The notes: a model not told the origin generated them from the letters alone. A stretch of 34,165 nt of DNA from Alphaproteobacteria bacterium (GCA_022827685.1 JAJEIH010000126.1:1-34165); one strand, 5' to 3'; counted from the stretch's first letter, positions 9,905 to 17,639 are shown. Program-made: numbers and translations.

Positions 9905-10177
9905 TCACGCCGCCCTTGTGCTTTCGCGCAACCTTGCCTGCGCCAGGTCCCAGGAGGCCTGCCGCCGCATCCAGAAACCGGCATTGCTCCAGCCGGTCCG
10001 CTCCAGGGCCAGCGCCATCGACGGCGAAACGCCCGAATGGCCGTTGAGCAGGCGCGAGAGGGTATGCCGCGCCACGCCCAACTGTCCGGCGGCATAGGTC
10101 ACCGTCCATCCCATTTCTTCGATGCAATCGCGGATCGTCTCTCCCGGATGGGACGGGTTCAGCATCGCGTCGGTCAT
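9905..10177 (-). CDS. higA: HigA-family antitoxin
   Basis: 90-aa helix-turn-helix antitoxin of the HigA/VapI type. The PSHPGETIRDCIEEMGW opening, the GQLGVARHTLSRLLNGHSGVSPSMAL-like HTH (about residues 30-55; the helix pair is AAGQLGVARHTLSRLLNG) and the FWMRRQASWDLAQAR tail are all diagnostic. It neutralises the HigB toxin and normally represses its own operon. It lies 12 bp downstream of higB, in the toxin-first order typical of higBA. A second in-frame ATG (MLNPSHPGE) four codons on is also possible as the start. Confidence 0.93.
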   Translation of the reverse strand: MTDAMLNPSHPGETIRDCIEEMGWTVTYAAGQLGVARHTLSRLLNGHSGVSPSMALALERTGWSNAGFWMRRQASWDLAQARLRESTRAA

Positions 10178-10189
10178 TGGCGTCTCTCC

Positions 10190-10462
10190 CTAATGGTAGT
10201 CGACCAGATCAACATCGACGGCCTCACCTTCGACGAAGCGGCAGGTGACGCGCCAATTACCGGACACGCGGATGCTCCACTGGCCCCGCCGATCGCCCTT
10301 TAGGGCATGGAGACGGTATCCGGGCAGGTCGATGTCCTCCGGTTGGCGCGCGTCGGCGAGATCGGACAGGATACGCCGAAGCCTCGAAACGAGAGGTCCG
10401 GGCAGCCGCCGAGCGTCGTCCCGCTCGAAAAATGCTTGTAGCCCTTTGTGTCGAAACTTCAC
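10190..10462 (-). CDS. higB: HigB-family mRNA interferase toxin (RelE/ParE superfamily)
   Basis: Toxin of a type II toxin-antitoxin pair; HigB cleaves mRNA at the ribosome. From GTG at 10462 the protein is 90 aa and begins VKFRHKGLQAFFERDD, matching the family start (FRHKGL...FFE). The core LPGYRLHALKGDRRGQWSIRVSGNWRV and the ending VDLVDYH are classical HigB. A longer frame starts at 10513, but its extra 17 residues do not resemble HigB and would cover the operator-like palindrome. No good Shine-Dalgarno is seen before the GTG; GTG at 10474 is another option. Confidence 0.92.
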   Translation of the reverse strand: MKFRHKGLQAFFERDDARRLPGPLVSRLRRILSDLADARQPEDIDLPGYRLHALKGDRRGQWSIRVSGNWRVTCRFVEGEAVDVDLVDYH

Positions 10463-10499
10463 GCAACCGGACACTGTGGAATTCGCCTCAATGCGTACC

Positions 10500-10513
10500 G
10501 TGTACAGATACAC
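10500..10513. promoter_or_regulatory. Candidate HigA operator palindrome
   Basis: GTGTACAGATACAC is an inverted repeat with 5-bp arms (GTGTA/TACAC) around CAGA. It lies 38 bp upstream of the chosen higB start, and a TTGCCA resembling a -35 box sits just upstream of it on the minus strand. HigA-type repressors bind such TA-rich palindromes. Assignment is by position and form only. Confidence 0.4.
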
Positions 10514-10604
10514 TTGGCAAGCGCTTCGTCAAAGCGACGGGCGAAAATTGGAGTCCGGTGCGGATTCCGTGCAGACTGCGCACATCGCAAACGGAGGCGG
10601 ATGA

Positions 10605-12053
10605 TTGACAGGCTGGCGCGACGCACTTCCTTCCGACGGCCTGCTTGCGGTGGTCAAGCGGGACTGCCCGACCTGTGTCCTCGTTGAGCCGGTCCTGGCG
10701 GAATTGGCGGCGGCGGGCGCCGTGGCGGTCACGCAGGACGACCCCGCCTTTCCCGAGGGCGCCGCACCCCGTCACGACAGCGATCTCGAACTCTCCTACC
10801 GCCTCGACATCGAGACCGTGCCGACCCTGATCCGTTTCAGCGGCGGCAGCGAGACCGAACGCGCGATCGGCTGGAACAAGGCCGAGTGGCGCGCATTGAC
10901 AGGCCGCGCGGACCTCGGCGAGAACCTGCCGGAGAATCAGCCCGGTTGCGGGTCGCTGTCGGTCGAGTTCGGGATGCCGGAAAGGCTGGCGGTGCGCTTC
11001 GGCGACATCCCGCTTTCCTCGCGGCGGATTGTCGTGGAGGACCATGACGACCCGATGGAGGCGGCGTTCGACCGGGGCTGGACAGACGGCCTGCCGATCG
11101 TGCCCCCGACCGACCTGCGCGTCGCCCGGATGCTTGCCGGCACGACGCGGGCGGCCGACGAGGTCATCGGGGAAATCCCGCCCAACCTTGTCCCCTGCAC
11201 CGTGGAGAAGGCGGCCATCAACGCCGTCATGGCCGGTTGCCGGCCCGAATATTTCCCGACCGTGCTGGCGGCGGTCGAAGCTGCGCTGATACCGGGCTTC
11301 TCCATGCACGGCCTGCTCTGCACGACCCATTTCGCAGGCCCCGTCATCGTCGTGAACGGCCCCGTTGCGCGGCGTATCGGCATGAACTGGGGCCTGAACG
11401 CGCTCGGCCAGGGCAACCGTGCCAACGCCACCATCGGCCGGGCGTTCCAGCTCATCATCCGCAATGTCGGCGGCGGCAGGCCCGGCGAGATCGACCGCGC
11501 GATGCAGGGCAATCCGGGCAAATACACCTTCTGCTTCGCGGAGGACGAGACCGACCCGGACTGGACGCCGCTTTCGGTCTCCCGCGGCATCCGGCCGGGC
11601 GCGTCGGCCGTCACCCTGTTCCACGGCGAGGGCGTGAGCGGGTTCGTCGACCAGAAGAGCCGCACGGCGGCGGAGCTGACGACCTCGCTCGCGCATTATC
11701 TCTGGCATGTGAACCACCCGAAGCTCTGCGAGTTCGGGGGCGCGCTGCTGGTGCTCTCGCCGGAGCATTACGCCATCTACAAGGCCGAGGGCTGGGGCCG
11801 CACGGAAATCCACGAGGCGCTGTGGACCGCGCTGAAACGGCCGGGGCGCGACGTCGTGCGCGGCGCCGGCGGTCTTGCCGAGGGGATGGAGCCCGGACGG
11901 GAGCACGAAGTCATCGACAAGTTCCGCGAACCCACCTTCCTGATCGCCCGCGCGGGCGGGCCGGCCGGCCTGTTCTCGGCGGTCATCGGCGGGTGGACCG
12001 GAATGCGGATGACCGGAGAAGTCGATCCTGTAACAAAGGAGATCGGTACATGA
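10605..12053 (+). CDS. Thioredoxin-like domain fused to DGLPIVPPT-family protein
   Basis: 482-aa two-domain protein. Residues 1-100 look like a thioredoxin fold: a CPTC active site (21-24) after a beta strand (LLAVVKRD) and the cis-proline turn TVPT (71-74). From about 145 follows a conserved domain of unknown function marked by GWTDGLPIVPPT (158-169), INAVMAGCRPEYFP (C212) and NATIGRAFQLIIRNVGGGRPGE. The same domain occurs twice more in this window (30213-31355 and the C-terminal part of 31363-33087). The TTG start at 10605 is supported by GGAGG at 10593-10597 and by the lack of an in-frame ATG before the CPTC. The stop overlaps the UGSC selenoprotein by 4 bp (ATGA). The inferred role is to supply or accept electrons for that selenoprotein. 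The fold call for the first domain is from motifs only. Confidence 0.82.
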   Translation: MTGWRDALPSDGLLAVVKRDCPTCVLVEPVLAELAAAGAVAVTQDDPAFPEGAAPRHDSDLELSYRLDIETVPTLIRFSGGSETERAIGWNKAEWRALTGRADLGENLPENQPGCGSLSVEFGMPERLAVRFGDIPLSSRRIVVEDHDDPMEAAFDRGWTDGLPIVPPTDLRVARMLAGTTRAADEVIGEIPPNLVPCTVEKAAINAVMAGCRPEYFPTVLAAVEAALIPGFSMHGLLCTTHFAGPVIVVNGPVARRIGMNWGLNALGQGNRANATIGRAFQLIIRNVGGGRPGEIDRAMQGNPGKYTFCFAEDETDPDWTPLSVSRGIRPGASAVTLFHGEGVSGFVDQKSRTAAELTTSLAHYLWHVNHPKLCEFGGALLVLSPEHYAIYKAEGWGRTEIHEALWTALKRPGRDVVRGAGGLAEGMEPGREHEVIDKFREPTFLIARAGGPAGLFSAVIGGWTGMRMTGEVDPVTKEIGT

Positions 12054-12574
12054 CGGAACCCTATGCGATGCGGGACCCGACGGCGGAGACGGAGCCGGCG
12101 ATGCGCCAGCCCGTCGTTCCGCCGACGAACCTCGACGGGCTGACCATCGGCCTGCTTTCCATCGGCAAGGAGCGCTCGGTGGAGTTCCTCGATTCCGTCG
12201 AGGACCGGCTGGCGGCGCAGGGCCTGAAGGTGCTGCGCTTCGCGAAGCCGACGCACACCAAGCCCGCGCCGCGCGGCGTCATCCAGGACCTCGTGGAGCG
12301 CTGCGACATCGTTGTCGAAGGGCTGGCGGACTGAGGCTCCTGCACGTCGTGCAGTTTGCATGACATGAGCGAGCTCGACCGCCTGGGAATGCCCGGCTGC
12401 GCGATAGCGACCGTCGAGTTCCGGGACGCCGCGGCCGCGCAGGCCGACGCCATGGGCGTGCGTCCGGCCGTGGTGTTCGTGGACCACCCGATCCAGAACC
12501 GCACGCCGGAAGAGCTGGCGGACATCGCCGACCGCGCCATCGCGCCGATCCTGGCGGCAATCCGAAGCGGGTAG
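12050..12574 (+). CDS. UGSC-family selenoprotein (Sec95, UGA at 12332-12334)
   Basis: 174-aa protein when the in-frame UGA at 12332-12334 is read as selenocysteine. Residues 1-94 end VVEGLAD, then U95-G-S-C-T-S-C, then LHDMSELDRLGMPGCAIATVEF and on to a TAG stop. The two halves are in the same frame and both resemble the UGSC half of the selenoprotein at 31363-33087: LDGLTIGLL matches LEGKRVAFL, and EGLADUGSC matches SGMGCUGSC. A SECIS-like hairpin starts right after the UGA. The start has AGGAG at 12037-12041 and overlaps the upstream stop by 4 bp. The fold looks like alternating alpha/beta (Rossmann-like). Function is unknown; the Sec-x-x-Cys spacing (U95, C98) suggests a redox centre. Standard callers would stop at residue 94 and call a second ORF from 12356. 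Confidence 0.88.
12335..12367 (+). promoter_or_regulatory. Bacterial SECIS-like element for Sec95
   Basis: Within the coding sequence, 12346-12353 (GTCGTGCA) pairs with 12357-12364 (TGCATGAC), 8 bp with one G-U, closing a GTT loop at 12354-12356. After one C-A mismatch, two more pairs form (12343-12344 with 12366-12367). The loop begins 20 nt after the UGA and its first base is G, as expected for SelB-binding bacterial SECIS elements. Confidence 0.75.
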
Positions 12575-12613
12575 CGAAGCGGCATCGGACAAACAACCGG
12601 GACCCGGATTGTC

Positions 12614-12943
12614 ATGAACGCACGGCAGACAGCGAATCGGGAAATCATCGACGACATTGTCCGACGGATCGTCGAAGCCGCCGCCCCTGAAAAGGTAATT
12701 CTTTTCGGGTCGGCGGCCAGGGGAGATTTGGGCGCCGACAGCGATCTGGACATTCTGGTCGTCAAGGACGATCCCGACACTCTGGGCTTGCTGGGACGCA
12801 TATACCGGAGCTTGTACGGAGCCGGCGCCGCAGTGGATGCAGTCGTTGCGGCGCCGAAGGACCTGGAACGGTTCAAGGACAGTCACGCCCTGGTCTTCAA
12901 GTCTGCCCTTCTGGAAGGGCAGGTGCTTTATGACTCCTCCTGA
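12614..12943 (+). CDS. MNT-type nucleotidyltransferase domain protein
   Basis: 109-aa minimal nucleotidyltransferase. The G-S motif is at 32-37 (GSAARG), the paired metal aspartates at D44 and D46 (SDLDILVV), and the third acidic residue is probably D75 (AVDAVV). Proteins of this size usually pair with a HEPN partner, as seen next to it; in MntA-HepT systems the transferase AMPylates and silences the HEPN RNase. The HEPN partner overlaps by 14 bp but is frameshifted, so this gene may be an orphan. No strong Shine-Dalgarno is visible before the ATG. Confidence 0.85.
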   Translation: MNARQTANREIIDDIVRRIVEAAAPEKVILFGSAARGDLGADSDLDILVVKDDPDTLGLLGRIYRSLYGAGAAVDAVVAAPKDLERFKDSHALVFKSALLEGQVLYDSS

Positions 12944-13333
12944 GCGCTTCTCTCCGGACGATCCCCGCGAATGGCTGAACCGGGCGAAAAGCAGCCTGGC
13001 CCTGGCCCGCAACCGGGTTCCCGAAGCCTATATCTGGAGGACTTGTGCTTTCTCGCTCAACAGGCCGCGGAGAAGGCGGTCAAGGCATCGTTGATCGAAC
13101 GATGCATCGACTTCCCGTATGTGCATGATCTGGGACGTCTGTTGTTCCTGCTGAACGAGGAGGGAGAAGAGGTACCGGAAGAGATCCGCGCTGCCGCCGA
13201 ACTGACTCTTTACGCCCCCGTTACGCGTTATCCCGGTGTCATGCGCCCGGTGACCGTCGAAGAATATTCGGAAGCTACAGAAATCGCTGAAGCGGTCGTC
13301 CGGTGGGTCGAACAACGCTTGTCAATCCGGTGA
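12930..13333 (+). pseudogene. HEPN-domain protein, frameshifted
   Basis: A HEPN-domain gene broken by a 2-nt insertion. The ATG at 12930 opens MTPPERFSPDDPREWLNRAKSS-like sequence that reads to EAY at 13029-13031. The continuation LEDLCFLAQQAAEKAVKA is in another frame from 13034. Removing two bases of the TATAT run at 13029-13033 joins the two into one protein of about 133 aa. The joined sequence fits HEPN proteins (AKSSLALAR, CFLAQQAAEKAVKA, PYVHDLGRLL). If the sequence is correct, the product ends early in the first frame at 13094, or only the part from 12971 would be made out of frame at its N-terminus. A sequencing or assembly error is equally possible. Confidence 0.8.
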
Positions 13334-13421
13334 ACCCGCACGATTCCGACTTCCATGCGCCGTAGTCGGCAGCCGAAAGCGCATTGCAGGAAAAGGCCGC
13401 AAGCGTGCTGCCCGGCCCGGG

Positions 13422-14501
13422 CTACCGGGCGATGAAGCTGCGGTGGACCCAGAGGCCCTGCGAGCGGCGTATCTCGGTGTAGAACGCCGTGTCCGATGCG
13501 CGGGTTTCGACGGTCATCCGCCCCGGCATGGCCCGGCTTGAGGGCCGGCCGCCGCGCGCGGCGTCGATGAAGGCCGCGGCCTCGGCAAGCGTCGGTTCCG
13601 GTCCTCCCGTCGCGTCCTGCGATGCCAGCGCCTCCGTCGCCGCCGCCGTCAATTGCCGCGCCCAGAGCTTCCGGAACAGGCCGGCGCTGGCGAACTCGTC
13701 GCCGCCGTCGAGCCTGCCGCCCGTGGCGAAGAGGTAGCCGACCGCGTCCGGATGGTCTTGCGCCAGCCGCCCCAGCGCTTCCTCATAGCCTTCCAGCGCC
13801 GACGCCAGGGCGGCGTTCTCCAGCGACAGTTGCAGGCTTGTGCGCGAGCGCCCGTCGGCGACGGACTGCCTCACGGCTCCGCCCAGGCCCGACTGCGTCG
13901 CGACGACCGAGGCCCATACCCGGCCCTGAAGGTCGTCCCGGCCCGATGAACGCTCCGTCGTCCGTGCCCGCCCGCCATCGGCGGCGCGGGAGCCTTCCTG
14001 CGCCCGGTAGTAGAGCGCCATCCTGCCGGCCTTCGACGGCAGGCGCGCCGTGGAGGCCGAGAACTCGCGCTCCTCCTCGGAGCCGCGCCCTTCCCATCGG
14101 CCCTGCTCCACGCAGAACGCGCCGACGGGAATGTCTCCGGACCCCGGCGGCACGACCATGCTGACGGTCAGCACGCGGTCCTGCTTGCCGCCCTTGACGA
14201 TATCGCCCGCCTGGATGAAGACCTCGCGGTCCCCGAGATTGCGAACGACAAGCTCCTCGACATCGCCGGTTTCCAGAACCTTGACGATTTCCTGCTCCAT
14301 CGCCTCGGCAAGCGTGAGCGGCTCCGGGCCGCTGTCTTCGGCCTCGCGGTGGATCAGGTAGATCGCGAGAGCGTCGTGAGTGTAGGGGCCGGTGAGGCGG
14401 TAGGCATTGTCGGCGGCGGATGCCGGGGCGGTCGCCGTTGCCGCCAGTGCGGCAAGGCCCGCGGCCACGATTGCGGTTCCTGGAAAGCTGAAGCGGCGCA
14501 T
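13422..14501 (-). CDS. Secreted ARPP-1-domain protein
   Basis: 359-aa protein with a signal peptide (residues 1-30, MRRFSF, Ala-rich core, ASA-AD cleavage region). The body carries the ARPP-1 hallmark VRNLGDREVFIQAGDIVKGG followed by KQDRVLTVSMVVPP and FCVEQGRWEGRG. ARPP-1 proteins (named from association with rhodanese and phosphatase genes) are of unknown function. The C-terminal 150 residues look helical and then end in a basic, aromatic stretch (RRSQGLWVHRSFIAR). The start at 14501 is chosen because GAAGGA lies just upstream and it gives a clean signal peptide; the frame stays open to 14810 without signs of coding. It diverges from the LysR gene across a 511-bp gap. Confidence 0.85.
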   Translation of the reverse strand: MRRFSFPGTAIVAAGLAALAATATAPASAADNAYRLTGPYTHDALAIYLIHREAEDSGPEPLTLAEAMEQEIVKVLETGDVEELVVRNLGDREVFIQAGDIVKGGKQDRVLTVSMVVPPGSGDIPVGAFCVEQGRWEGRGSEEEREFSASTARLPSKAGRMALYYRAQEGSRAADGGRARTTERSSGRDDLQGRVWASVVATQSGLGGAVRQSVADGRSRTSLQLSLENAALASALEGYEEALGRLAQDHPDAVGYLFATGGRLDGGDEFASAGLFRKLWARQLTAAATEALASQDATGGPEPTLAEAAAFIDAARGGRPSSRAMPGRMTVETRASDTAFYTEIRRSQGLWVHRSFIAR

Positions 14502-15012
14502 CTTGTGAAATCCTTCTTCGGGAACAGCCCGTCTCCGGGAAGGATTGAAGACCGGATGCGGCGCCCCTGCGGCGGAATTGCGGCAGTTTTGGGAACGCCG
14601 CCCCCACCGCCGGCGCATCGTCAGCGGCACGGCGGGTACCGGGCTGGCCGTTCGTCCTGAGCAGCACCTGGCGAAACCCGATGCCACGCTCTTGAGACGG
14701 CCGTATAAACCGGGAAAATATATCCCCGAGCCACCGCCAGGATTTTTTGATCGAGAAATGCCGATTGAGAAAATTCCATGCGTGGCACGCATAAAGTAAG
14801 TATCAAACAAGAATACAGGGCAGGAACGGATTCCCGGAATTCAAAGAAAAACTAATCGGACACCAAAGTTAATGTTATGGACATGGAAAGCAATCACGAA
14901 ATTGTGTTCATATTTGTGAATTTTTGATAATTGCGGCCTTAAACATCTGGAATAATGTGCCTAAGTTAATGTCAAAACCTCCTCCCGGGCTGCCGCAAGG
15001 AGAAAAACCGGC
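14502..15012. other. Intergenic region, AT-rich in its right half
   Basis: This 511-bp gap lies between the divergent ARPP-1 and lysR genes. From about 14700 to 14980 the base composition falls well below the surrounding GC level, which suggests promoters. An imperfect dyad TTCATATTTGTGAA at 14907-14920 is the only LysR-box-like motif I see. TTGATA at 14924-14929 could be a -35, but no well-spaced -10 follows. No RNA gene or conserved ORF was recognised. Confidence 0.5.
14907..14920. promoter_or_regulatory. Possible LysR-type operator dyad
   Basis: TTCA and TGAA arms separated by 6 bp, about 93 bp upstream of the lysR start, in the AT-rich part of the divergent gap. LysR regulators often bind their own divergent promoter at such dyads. 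The arms are short and the call rests on position. Confidence 0.25.
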
Positions 15013-15963
15013 ATGTTCGAAAAGCGCAGCGACCTCAAGAAATTCCTCGCCGTCGCGGAAACCGGCACGGTTCTGGGCGCGGCGGACCGGATTGCGATGA
15101 CGCAGCCGGCCCTCTCGCGCGCCATCGCCCGGCTCGAGACCTCATTTGGCGGGAAGCTCTTCGAACGGCTCCCGACGGGCGTCCGCCTTACCGAATTCGG
15201 CGCTACGGTCGCCGAGCAGGCCCGCCACATCCTGCGCGAGATGGAAACCGCCGAAGGATCGATCAAATCGGCTCTGACAGGCCATACCAACGGCCTGCGG
15301 GTGACGGCCGGCCCGACATGGATGCAGGCCGTCCTGCCCGAGGCCGTCGCCAGGTTTCACGACGCCTTTCCGGATGTCGAACTGAGGCTGCACGCCATGA
15401 CGTTCCTGGAGGGCATCCGGCTGCTCGTGAACGGCGAAAGCGACCTTCATTGCGGCCGTATCGATATCGACCAGCAACTTCCGGCAATCCTTCGGCGCGA
15501 GAGCTTTCTCGACATGACGTCGCGGATCGTCGCCCGCGCGGACCATCCTCTTCACGCCGGCGAGGTGTCCTGCAGCGACCTGACGGAGTGGCCCTGGATC
15601 GATTGCGAAGCGCCGGCCAGGACGCAGGACGACGAAGACCGTTCGCCGCTCGTCGAACTTCTCGACGAAATCTTCGCCAGCACCGGCAAACATGTGCGCA
15701 CGGTCGTCCGCGCCGGCCCTGCGGGTCTGGCCCTGATGGGCGCGGGGCCCTACCTGTCCCGGCTCCCGGTCACCTTTCTCGACAGGCTTCCGGGACTTCG
15801 CCTCAAGCCCCTGCCACTCGAGTTCGGGACGACCCGGTTTCGCGCCGGGCTGGTTTCCCGCGTTTCGGCCTGGGACTTTTCCGCCTTCCGGTATTTCGCG
15901 GAAACCGTTCGCGAGCTGGCCCGCGGGCAACGCCGGCGGCTGCCGTCCATCACTGCCGCGTAG
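15013..15963 (+). CDS. LysR-family transcriptional regulator
   Basis: 316-aa LysR regulator. The N-terminal winged HTH spans about residues 6-65 (FLAVAETGTVLGAADRI, then TQPALSRAIARLE, then GKLFERLPTGVRLTEFG). The effector domain from about 95 begins LRVTAGPTWMQAVLPEAVARFH, in the usual position. AAGGAG at 14996-15001 lies about 11 nt before the ATG. It is divergent from the ARPP-1 gene, its most likely target by position, and converges with the metal permease gene, overlapping it by 14 bp. Effector is unknown. Confidence 0.93.
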   Translation: MFEKRSDLKKFLAVAETGTVLGAADRIAMTQPALSRAIARLETSFGGKLFERLPTGVRLTEFGATVAEQARHILREMETAEGSIKSALTGHTNGLRVTAGPTWMQAVLPEAVARFHDAFPDVELRLHAMTFLEGIRLLVNGESDLHCGRIDIDQQLPAILRRESFLDMTSRIVARADHPLHAGEVSCSDLTEWPWIDCEAPARTQDDEDRSPLVELLDEIFASTGKHVRTVVRAGPAGLALMGAGPYLSRLPVTFLDRLPGLRLKPLPLEFGTTRFRAGLVSRVSAWDFSAFRYFAETVRELARGQRRRLPSITAA

Positions 15964-16663
15964 CGCGCAGCATCGGTTCGCTGCGGCAGAGCAGGCGCGT
16001 TGCGGCTGCCGACACGGCAAAGCAGACGACCAGGAGAGGGCCTGCGGGCAGGTCGGAGACCGCCGATATGAGGATGCCCGCAACGACGGCCAGACCGCCG
16101 CTCGCGAAGGCGCGCCGATGGATATAGCCCCCGCCGGCGCGGGCCGCGAGAGCCGGGAGGATGAGGCTTGCGAACACCAGATAGACGCCGACCAGCTGCA
16201 TCGAGGCCGTGACGACAAGGGCGAACAGCACGAAGAAGCCCACGCCGGCGCGCAGACGCGGCGCGGCGAGCCAGAGAACCGCGAAGAGGCCGTAGATCGG
16301 CAGGAAAGCCGCAATGTCGTGCCATGACGCGAACAGGATCTGGCCGGACAGCACATGGCGCAGCGCCTCGCCGCCATGGGGGTCGTTGGCAAGCGCCAGC
16401 AGGGCCACCGAGGCGGCGACGATGAAGCTGCTGCCGATCACCGCTTCCTGCTCGTCCGGCGATTTGTGTTCGACCCAGCGGAAGAACAGCGCGATGGCGA
16501 TGCCGGCCGCGAAAGCCGCCCCCTGCTTCACGATCCAGGACGGTTCCTCCAGCCAGAGGTCGAGCAGGATGACGGCGAGCCCGACGACCTGTGCGGTCGC
16601 CAGGTCGATGAACACGATCCCGCGCTTGAGGACCTCGATACCCAGCGGCGCATGGGCCGCCAC
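15950..16663 (-). CDS. ZnuB-like metal ABC transporter permease (start uncertain)
   Basis: 237-aa inner-membrane permease of the ABC-3 family, which imports Zn2+ or Mn2+. It has about seven hydrophobic segments and the family block APLGIEVLKRGIVFIDLATAQ at its start, with the SMQLVGVYLVFASLILPALAA region later. From GTG at 16663 it lacks part of the first membrane helix. In-frame coding continues upstream as DPDLLDILAPGLVVGLLVV, but no ATG, GTG or TTG lies between 16664 and the end of the upstream gene, so the true start may be a rare codon (ATC near 16718 or CTG) coupled to the binding-protein stop at 16710. No ATPase gene is present in this operon. Confidence 0.85.
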   Translation of the reverse strand: MAAHAPLGIEVLKRGIVFIDLATAQVVGLAVILLDLWLEEPSWIVKQGAAFAAGIAIALFFRWVEHKSPDEQEAVIGSSFIVAASVALLALANDPHGGEALRHVLSGQILFASWHDIAAFLPIYGLFAVLWLAAPRLRAGVGFFVLFALVVTASMQLVGVYLVFASLILPALAARAGGGYIHRRAFASGGLAVVAGILISAVSDLPAGPLLVVCFAVSAAATRLLCRSEPMLRATRQ

Positions 16664-16709
16664 GACCAGCAGCCCGACGACAAGGCCCGGCGCCAGGATA
16701 TCGAGCAGG

Positions 16710-17621
16710 TCAGGATCGATCTTTGGCCTCCTCGAGCAGGGCCAGCGTGCTGTCGAACAGCGAGAAGAGGTCGGTCGCCTCCGGGCGGCCGCCTACCGTG
16801 AACGGAAGCTCGACCGCCGGAATTCCCGTTTTCCCGGAGAGCCACTCCGCAGCGTCCTCGGGATCGAAGGGCGCGCGGAGAATGGCCCTGGCGCCGCTGT
16901 CCCGCACCCGGTCGAGAACCTCGACGAGATGGGACGCGGTCGGCGGAACGCCCGAAACCCGCTCCAGCACCGCAATCCGGTCCAGACCCGTCCAGTGAAG
17001 CAGATAGACCCAAGCCTTGTGATAGACGATCACCTTCATGCCGCGCAGGGCCGCTATGCGCTCCCGCCAGCCGGCCATGGCTTCGGCCCAGCGGGCCTGG
17101 AAGGATGCCAGGCGCTGCCGGTAGACTTCCGCGCGCTCCGGGTCGATTTGCTCCAGCCGCCCCGCCAACACGTCTGCGAGGATGGCGATATTGCGCGGGT
17201 CGAGATGGACATGCGGATTCCCGCCCGGATGGATGTCGCCCAGGCTGCGGTCCAGGACTGCGGGCCGCTCCAGCACCTCGACATGGTCCGCCGCCATGAT
17301 GTGCCCCGGCTGGCCGGGCTGCAGGATGCGTCCGGCGCCCCGTTCCAGAAGCACCGGCAGCCAGCCGACTTCGAGGTCCGCGCCGGAGCAGAGCAGTATC
17401 TTCGCGCGGCGCACCTTCGCGATCAGGCTGGGGCGGGCGCGTATGTAGTGCGCGTCCTGCCGGCCGTGGGTCGCCGAGTGGACGGTGACATCATCGCCGC
17501 CGATTTCCTCCGCCAGCGCCGCCCATTCCGGTTCGCAGGCGAGGATCCGGACTTCTGCGTCCGCCGCCGCCGGCGCCAGCAGGGCGGCCGCGAACGCAGC
17601 CGCCAGAGCCGTCCGCTTCAT
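16710..17621 (-). CDS. ZnuA-like periplasmic metal-binding protein
   Basis: 303-aa solute-binding protein of the cluster A-I (ZnuA/TroA) family. A signal peptide covers about the first 22 residues (MKRTALAAAF, then ALLAPAAADA). Putative metal ligands are the His of QDAHYI, the His pair of NPHVHLDP and the His of VIVYHKAW. It lacks the long His/Asp-rich loop typical of many ZnuA proteins. ATG at 17621 is preferred over ATG at 17630 because GGAG lies 9 nt before the former and touches the latter. It lies 18 bp from the porin gene, in the same operon. Zinc is the likely ligand from context; manganese is not excluded. Confidence 0.88.
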   Translation of the reverse strand: MKRTALAAAFAAALLAPAAADAEVRILACEPEWAALAEEIGGDDVTVHSATHGRQDAHYIRARPSLIAKVRRAKILLCSGADLEVGWLPVLLERGAGRILQPGQPGHIMAADHVEVLERPAVLDRSLGDIHPGGNPHVHLDPRNIAILADVLAGRLEQIDPERAEVYRQRLASFQARWAEAMAGWRERIAALRGMKVIVYHKAWVYLLHWTGLDRIAVLERVSGVPPTASHLVEVLDRVRDSGARAILRAPFDPEDAAEWLSGKTGIPAVELPFTVGGRPEATDLFSLFDSTLALLEEAKDRS

Positions 17622-17639
17622 CCGTTCCATCTCCGGGGC

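Noticed and set aside
12332-12334. UGA as a genuine stop or a nonsense mutation
   Set aside because: The same UGA-GSC context recurs 20 kb away in a paralog, and family-like sequence continues in frame with a SECIS-like hairpin. Two independent identical mutations are unlikely. A missing Sec machinery would reverse this view.
12340-12354. Hairpin CTGCAC-GTC-GTGCAG as the SECIS of locus 1
   Set aside because: It is a perfect 6-bp stem, but its loop is only 12 nt after the UGA, too close for bacterial SECIS. The alternative stem 12346-12364 places the loop at 20 nt and has a longer stem.
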